DNA from: Nitrosospira multiformis
GTDB taxonomy: Bacteria; Pseudomonadota; Gammaproteobacteria; Burkholderiales; Nitrosomonadaceae
NCBI RefSeq assembly: GCF_900111585.1
Contig: NZ_FOHI01000010.1
Location: forward strand, 1-64,000
Reading direction: 5' to 3'
Length of the DNA: 64,000 nt
The translations under genes were made by a program, and so were the position numbers. Of this stretch, positions 59,874-64,000 are shown one piece after another. The notes beneath the pieces are model-generated. The model was given only the letters and a program-made list of their open reading frames with translations. It had not been told where the DNA came from and ran no database searches. Within the stretch, counting starts at the first letter, position 1. Every line of letters begins with the position of its first letter.

Positions 59874-61283
59874 ATGGACAGGCTCTTCTGGAAAATATTC
59901 CTGTCTTTCTGGTTCACGCTGATCATTTTCACTGCGCTACTTCTGTTTGCTGCTTCCACTTATCTTGAACATAATCGGGTACAGCAGGATGCCGGGAATA
60001 TGCGTGAGCGTCTATCGGGATATTTTGATCAGGGGCGAACGGCCGCCAGGGAGAAGGGTGTTGAAGGCCTCAAGGAATGGCTCGACTACCTGGATCGGAG
60101 TGAAGCAATTCCTATTTTCCTGATCGATGAGACAGGTCGCGATCTGCTCGATCGGGAAATTCCTCTTGATATCGCATCAAGGCTGGAGCGGAGGCGACAA
60201 TACCCCAATCGCATGAACAGGAGAGGATATTCGCATCATCAGCCCATACGCCTTGCAGATGGAAGTCTTTATTACATGGTTCCCGATTTCCAAAGCATCA
60301 CCTTGCGCAGGATATTGCAGCGCCCGCGAGTGATTGCGCTTCCCGTAGCTATCGCCGCGCTGCTAAGTGCATTGATCTGCCTGCTGCTTAGTCGCTACCT
60401 CACTTTTCCGCTCGAATGTTTACGGTATGCTGCGCAGCATATTGCAAACGGCGATCTGGCACAGCGCGTCGTTCCCTCCATGGCTGGCCGGCGCGACGAG
60501 ATCGGGGAACTGGCAAGTGCATTTGACAAGATGACCGAGCGACTCGAGAGGGTATTTGGGGCGCAGCGGCAATTGCTGAGCGACGCCTCACATGAGCTTC
60601 GTTCTCCTCTCGCAAGGTTACAGGCTGCGCTGGAGCTTGCGCGGCAGCGGTCAGGCGGGCAGGCTGAAAAGGAATTGAACCGCATGGAGACGGAAATAGA
60701 ACGCTTGAATGAGCTCATCGGGCGTCTACTCGAACTCTCCCGTCTGGAAGCAGGGGTGGATTCCGCTCATGCCGAAAAGGTGGACATACGGGAACTACTT
60801 GAAGAACTCGTGGAGGATGCGCAATTCGAAGCATCAGCGATGGGCTGCCGGATAGAATTACGGGATACTTTCTCAGCGGTCGTATGGGCAAATCCCGGGC
60901 TTCTGCACAGTGCGATAGAAAACGTTGTACGCAATGCCATCAAATATACAAAACCCGCTACGGCGGTTGAAATAAGCATGCTGACAGACCCCGCCTGTCG
61001 TGATGGAATTGTTGTTCAGGTTCGGGATCACGGACCTGGCGCCCCCGAAAACATGCTGCCCCATCTTTTTCAACCCTTCGTCAGGTTGGAAGAAGCCCGG
61101 GCTCGCTCAACAGGTGGACACGGGCTTGGGCTCGCCATCGCTGATCGGGCTGTTCGACTACATGGTGGAAAAATCGTAGCGAGAAACGAATCGGATGAAG
61201 GACTCAGTATCCAGATTCACTTGCCGTCCATGAGATCTGATGAAAATTTGAATCAAGGCAATGACAGTAATGGTAGAGAATAA
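59874..61283 (+). CDS. CpxA-like sensor histidine kinase
   Basis: A 469-residue kinase from ATG 59874. It has two membrane helices (IFLSFWFTLIIFTALLLFA, and IALPVAIAALLSALICLLL at about 154-172) around a periplasmic sensor of ~120 residues. A HAMP domain follows, then an H-box with His240 (LSDASHELRSPLARLQ). The ATPase domain has the N-box (HSAIENVVRNAIKYT), G1 (VRDHGPGAPEN) and G2 (TGGHGLGLAIADRAV). It phosphorylates the response regulator encoded next to it. The whole set resembles E. coli CpxAR. Confidence 0.85.
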   Translation: MDRLFWKIFLSFWFTLIIFTALLLFAASTYLEHNRVQQDAGNMRERLSGYFDQGRTAAREKGVEGLKEWLDYLDRSEAIPIFLIDETGRDLLDREIPLDIASRLERRRQYPNRMNRRGYSHHQPIRLADGSLYYMVPDFQSITLRRILQRPRVIALPVAIAALLSALICLLLSRYLTFPLECLRYAAQHIANGDLAQRVVPSMAGRRDEIGELASAFDKMTERLERVFGAQRQLLSDASHELRSPLARLQAALELARQRSGGQAEKELNRMETEIERLNELIGRLLELSRLEAGVDSAHAEKVDIRELLEELVEDAQFEASAMGCRIELRDTFSAVVWANPGLLHSAIENVVRNAIKYTKPATAVEISMLTDPACRDGIVVQVRDHGPGAPENMLPHLFQPFVRLEEARARSTGGHGLGLAIADRAVRLHGGKIVARNESDEGLSIQIHLPSMRSDENLNQGNDSNGRE

Positions 61284-61308
61284 GGGCAAAACACTGAATT
61301 TCCCTGAC

Positions 61309-62043
61309 TCATGACTTCCCTTTCAGTGCGTCGCGGAGATTTTCAATAGCGCCTTCAAGTAGCTTCAATCCATCTACGAGCTGCTCCTCGTTGACGTCCA
61401 TATCCAGGAAGTTAACAACTTCCTCAGCTGCTCTCCTGAGTTTGTCATTAGCATCACTAGCATTCAACCCATTATGAGAAGCAACGTGTCTTAGCATGTG
61501 CTCGTGAGGAGCAATCTCCTGAGCTGGCATTTCGCAATAATCCAGCGCTCTCTGCCATGGATTGCTTGCGTTGCTGAGTTCGCCAATATCAATACCAAGA
61601 CGTTCCGCTATCGCATGAGCCAGTTTATCGGCCCATTCAGTAGCGCTGTCACGCTCGCTTGCAAGCTGCCACATTTCATGCCCGCTATTTTCACCCTCGC
61701 TGTTCTGTGTTTGCAGTGTCGAAGCGTTCTCCACCCGTTCCTGATAATGCTCGTGCGCAGCCCCCAATGCATTTTTGATGGTATCTTGCCACCAATCCAT
61801 ACTCTGGTCCTCCTGATCAAGAAGGCTCTCGACGTGGAATGGTTTGGGTGCAATTGAATGTGCGGGGGGCATCGGGGCATCGGCAATGACAGCCCGGATA
61901 AAGCGAGCCGCCTGCGCAGGGGCGCTCTCTGGATGGCATGGATAATCTGTCGCATTATCCACTTCAACAGTTTTTGATTCTGTTTCAAGAGCATCGGCTA
62001 CGTATCGCAAAGCTTCTTTATTGAATCCCGCTGGTATGTTCAT
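61309..62043 (-). CDS. Hypothetical protein
   Basis: A 244-residue acidic protein. The N-terminus (MNIPAGFNKEALRYVADALE) and a helical C-terminus (EQLVDGLKLLEGAIENLRD) are distinctive. The middle contains many Glu, Gln and Ala residues with coiled-coil character (HEHYQERVENASTLQTQNSE, ATEWADKLAHAIAERLGID). No signal peptide and no membrane helix. Its start overlaps the stop of a tiny CxxC frame upstream by ATGA. Family unknown. Confidence 0.6.
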   Translation of the reverse strand: MNIPAGFNKEALRYVADALETESKTVEVDNATDYPCHPESAPAQAARFIRAVIADAPMPPAHSIAPKPFHVESLLDQEDQSMDWWQDTIKNALGAAHEHYQERVENASTLQTQNSEGENSGHEMWQLASERDSATEWADKLAHAIAERLGIDIGELSNASNPWQRALDYCEMPAQEIAPHEHMLRHVASHNGLNASDANDKLRRAAEEVVNFLDMDVNEEQLVDGLKLLEGAIENLRDALKGKS

Positions 62044-62111
62044 TCCATTTCCTCGTAATCAAGAAAGTGACGCCTCCCGCAGACTTTGCACTCGTAGTGT
62101 TCGCCACTCAT
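62040..62111 (-). CDS. Tiny CxxC protein, coupled to the next gene
   Basis: A 23-codon frame with ATG 62111: MSGEHYECKVCGRRHFLDYE, then EME and stop. Cys-x-x-Cys with Arg/His after it could bind zinc. The TGA overlaps the ATG of the 244-residue gene, a coupling typical of real genes. The frame is open eight codons upstream without another ATG. The ribosome-binding site is weak. Confidence 0.35.
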   Translation of the reverse strand: MSGEHYECKVCGRRHFLDYEEME

Positions 62112-62403
62112 ATCCAGGCGTTCGTACTCTCTGTCCTATTTGGGAGACTCCAAATTCCCTATCGATCTTACATGCATTTTGGTATGGGACACCCTGGAGG
62201 ACTCATTTCGCCTCCCTATTGTGGTTTTATCGCAGGTTCCCACCATATTGTAGTAAAAAACGCGGGGCGTATGAGCGTGCCAGGTGCAAAGGCCTCTTGT
62301 CTTATCAATGAGTTGATCGTCGCCAACACATTTTCAAAAGGTTAAAATAAAGGAATTCTCCCGTCTATTGTGAAAATCGGTCAAAATTTTACCATCGTAA
62401 TGA
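62112..62403. other. Intergenic, no gene seen
   Basis: About 290 bp between divergent genes. No frame here is supported, and it should contain the promoter of the methyltransferase gene. Confidence 0.35.
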
Positions 62404-63123
62404 ATGCCTTCCCGATTCATGCTATCCGCTGAACCTGTTGCCATCTTCACCCGGTCCTGGTCGCTCTATGATCTGATCACGGAGCACAACTACATGTTTC
62501 ACCGGGAGATCTATGCCGGAATTGAGGAGCTTTTGAGGTCGCGTGCTGATCGGGGAGAGTATCGCCTGCTGGATCTGGGATGTGGCAACGCCCGCTATCT
62601 TGCGCCTTGCCTGAAACGCTTTCCTCCTTTGATATACGAAGGCGTGGACTTGTCCGCGGCTGCGTTGAAGGAGGCGAGGGAATACCTCGCAGGATTGCCA
62701 GGCGAAGCCAGCCTGACCCAAGGGGAGCTCCTGCAGACCATGGAGTCTATGAATCAGACGTGGGATGTTATTTTCTCCGGGTTTGCCATTCATCATCTGA
62801 GTCTGGATGAAAAGGCGCGGTTTTTCCGGGCAGCGGGACGCTGCCTCTCAAAAGAAGGCTGGTTGATACTAGTGGATGTGGTGCGTGAAGAAAATGAGGC
62901 GCGGGAGGATTTTCTGGACGGTTATCTCAATTTCATGCGGGAAAAGTGGACGAGCGTGCCGCCGGAGCAACTGGAAGAAGCATGCGCGCACGTTCGCGAT
63001 CATGATTATCCTGAATGCCTTTCCACCCTGCGAAGAATGGCCGGGGAAGCCGGGCTTCGTTCTACCCGCGTGATCAGCCGTCATGCGCAGCATCATACGC
63101 TTCTATTTTCGCGAAACGACTGA
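62404..63123 (+). CDS. Class I SAM-dependent methyltransferase
   Basis: A 239-residue Rossmann-fold methyltransferase. Motif I is LLDLGCGNARYLAPCL, the acidic end of the second strand is YEGVDLSAAALKEARE, and motif IV is WDVIFSGFAIHHLSLDEK. The substrate cannot be told from the sequence. Such proteins are often ubiquinone- or metabolite-directed. It ends 38 bp before the symporter gene and may be cotranscribed with it. The start could also be the ATG at residue 6. Confidence 0.8.
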   Translation: MPSRFMLSAEPVAIFTRSWSLYDLITEHNYMFHREIYAGIEELLRSRADRGEYRLLDLGCGNARYLAPCLKRFPPLIYEGVDLSAAALKEAREYLAGLPGEASLTQGELLQTMESMNQTWDVIFSGFAIHHLSLDEKARFFRAAGRCLSKEGWLILVDVVREENEAREDFLDGYLNFMREKWTSVPPEQLEEACAHVRDHDYPECLSTLRRMAGEAGLRSTRVISRHAQHHTLLFSRND

Positions 63124-63161
63124 TAGCAGCTATAAGCAGCTATACCAGGATACCCAGCTCC

Positions 63162-64000
63162 ATGTTGCAGAAGTTGACCCTCCTGTTCCCCCTCTGGATG
63201 ATTCTCTCGGGGCTGTTTGCCTTGTATGCACCGGAGTCACTGGCTTCGTTCAACCAGGGCCCCCTGATGGTGGCGGTTCTTGCCTGCATTATGCTGGGCA
63301 TGGGGCTCACACTATCCGTAGAGGATTTTCGCCGCATCGGGCGGAGCCCGCGAGGGGTAGCCATCGGCTTCGCCGCGCAGTATTCCATCATGCCTTTGAC
63401 AGCCTGGATAGTAGCCCAAGCGTTGAGCCTGCCTCCTCATTTCGCGGTGGGACTCATCCTGGTGGGGTGCGCTCCGGGTGGTACCGCTTCAAACCTGATC
63501 AGCTACATCGCCGGCGCCGATGTCGCACTTTCAGTCGTCATGACGGTCTGCTCCACGCTCGCAGCCGTTGTGCTCACACCCTTGCTGACCCAGCTTTTCG
63601 CGGGCGCTCTCGTGCCGGTCGATGCCTGGTTGTTGTTCAAGCAGACCTTTCAAGTCGTGATTATTCCTGTCTTTCTGGGGGTGCTGCTCAACCGGTGGGC
63701 ACCCCGCCTGGTCAGGTGGGTTCTGCCTGTTGCTCCGCTGATTTCAGTGGCAGGCGTGGTTTTTATCTGTACGGTGATATTTGCCGCCAATGCAGAGGCT
63801 ATTCTTGCCTATAGCAGAGAGCTTATCCTGGCGACTGCGCTATTGCATGGAGCAGGCTTTCTGTTCGGTTATTGCTTTGCCCGCTTGTTTGGCTGTTACG
63901 GTAACAGTGCCCGCACGATTGCAATCGAGGTGGGGATGCAAAACTCGGGACTTGCCGTCGTGCTGGCCAAACAGGCTTTTCCATTATTGCCGCTTGCACC
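63162..64000 (+). CDS. Bile-acid:sodium symporter (BASS) family transporter, partial
   Basis: At least 279 residues from ATG 63162, open to the right window edge, so the C-terminus is missing. It is highly hydrophobic with the family signature in TM3-TM4 (PLTAWIVAQALSLPPHFAVG, LVGCAPGGTASNLISYIAGA) and NPxN-like later part (VGMQNSGLAVVLAKQAF). BASS proteins couple sodium entry to uptake of organic anions or similar substrates. The substrate here is unknown. It lies 38 bp after the methyltransferase. Confidence 0.85.
   Translation, partial: MLQKLTLLFPLWMILSGLFALYAPESLASFNQGPLMVAVLACIMLGMGLTLSVEDFRRIGRSPRGVAIGFAAQYSIMPLTAWIVAQALSLPPHFAVGLILVGCAPGGTASNLISYIAGADVALSVVMTVCSTLAAVVLTPLLTQLFAGALVPVDAWLLFKQTFQVVIIPVFLGVLLNRWAPRLVRWVLPVAPLISVAGVVFICTVIFAANAEAILAYSRELILATALLHGAGFLFGYCFARLFGCYGNSARTIAIEVGMQNSGLAVVLAKQAFPLLPLA

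Noticed and set aside
63083-63814. Plus-strand frame of 243 codons after the methyltransferase
   Set aside because: It is another frame over the BASS transporter, which is the true gene and has no stop before the window edge.

Overview
The window looks like a chromosome segment of a betaproteobacterium, most likely an ammonia oxidiser of the Nitrosospira type. This is an inference from the general look of the right-hand core genes (a CzcCBA efflux operon with its own PII-like protein, pqi, a CpxRA-like pair, NhaA fused to a DsbA-like domain). No rRNA or complete tRNA gene is present, so the assignment is not proven.

Left third (1-21 kb): a defence region. On the minus strand, from 15.8 kb to 2.0 kb, lies a compact, visibly GC-rich operon of four large genes, pglW-pglX-pglY-pglZ, which is the core of a type 2 BREX (Pgl) phage-resistance system. 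W/X and Y/Z overlap by ATGA and X/Y are 25 bp apart. The usual last genes of type 2 BREX (brxD, brxHI) are missing. In their place is the first ~70 codons of a DUF262 (GmrS-type) gene joined to foreign sequence, and then a gene with a class III nucleotidyl-cyclase-like fold whose start overlaps the end of that scar. To the right, on the plus strand, is a 1307-residue TIR-STAND NTPase-TPR protein with 14 near-identical 46-residue repeats. It is followed directly by a broken piece of a dGTPase gene.

Middle (21-40.4 kb): a short run of secreted-protein genes (nuclease, repeat protein, lipoprotein) precedes two mobile elements lying side by side at a 48-nt 3' fragment of tRNA-Asn (30082-30129). 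The left one (about 22.4-30 kb, minus strand) has integrase, an AlpA-like regulator, a DUF927 helicase/primase and a terminase small subunit but no capsid or large-terminase genes, which is the layout of a phage-inducible satellite. The right one (30.1-38.95 kb, plus strand) has an integrase, a trypsin-like protease, a serine resolvase, an AntA-type antirepressor, a winged-helix protein and one podovirus-type internal virion protein. It also has about 1.4 kb with almost no coding content, containing a duplicated structured block and a 72-nt hairpin element. Its ends carry matching 16-bp att cores and matching pairs of GTGGTAC sites. Just beyond it sit three paralogous HTH regulators around a strong operator.

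Right third (40.4-64 kb): ordinary chromosomal genes. They include an RND heavy-metal efflux operon ending in a PII-like gene; small secreted proteins including a PliI-type lysozyme inhibitor; a cyclic-nucleotide-domain/FAD oxidoreductase; NhaA with a DsbA-like domain; a pqiA-pqiA-pqiB-pqiC lipid-transport operon; a Spy-like gene divergent from a CpxR/CpxA-like pair with a perfect CpxR box between them; a methyltransferase; and a bile-acid:sodium-symporter family gene that runs off the right edge.

All functional statements come from reading translated motifs and gene order by eye. No database search, alignment or folding program was run.
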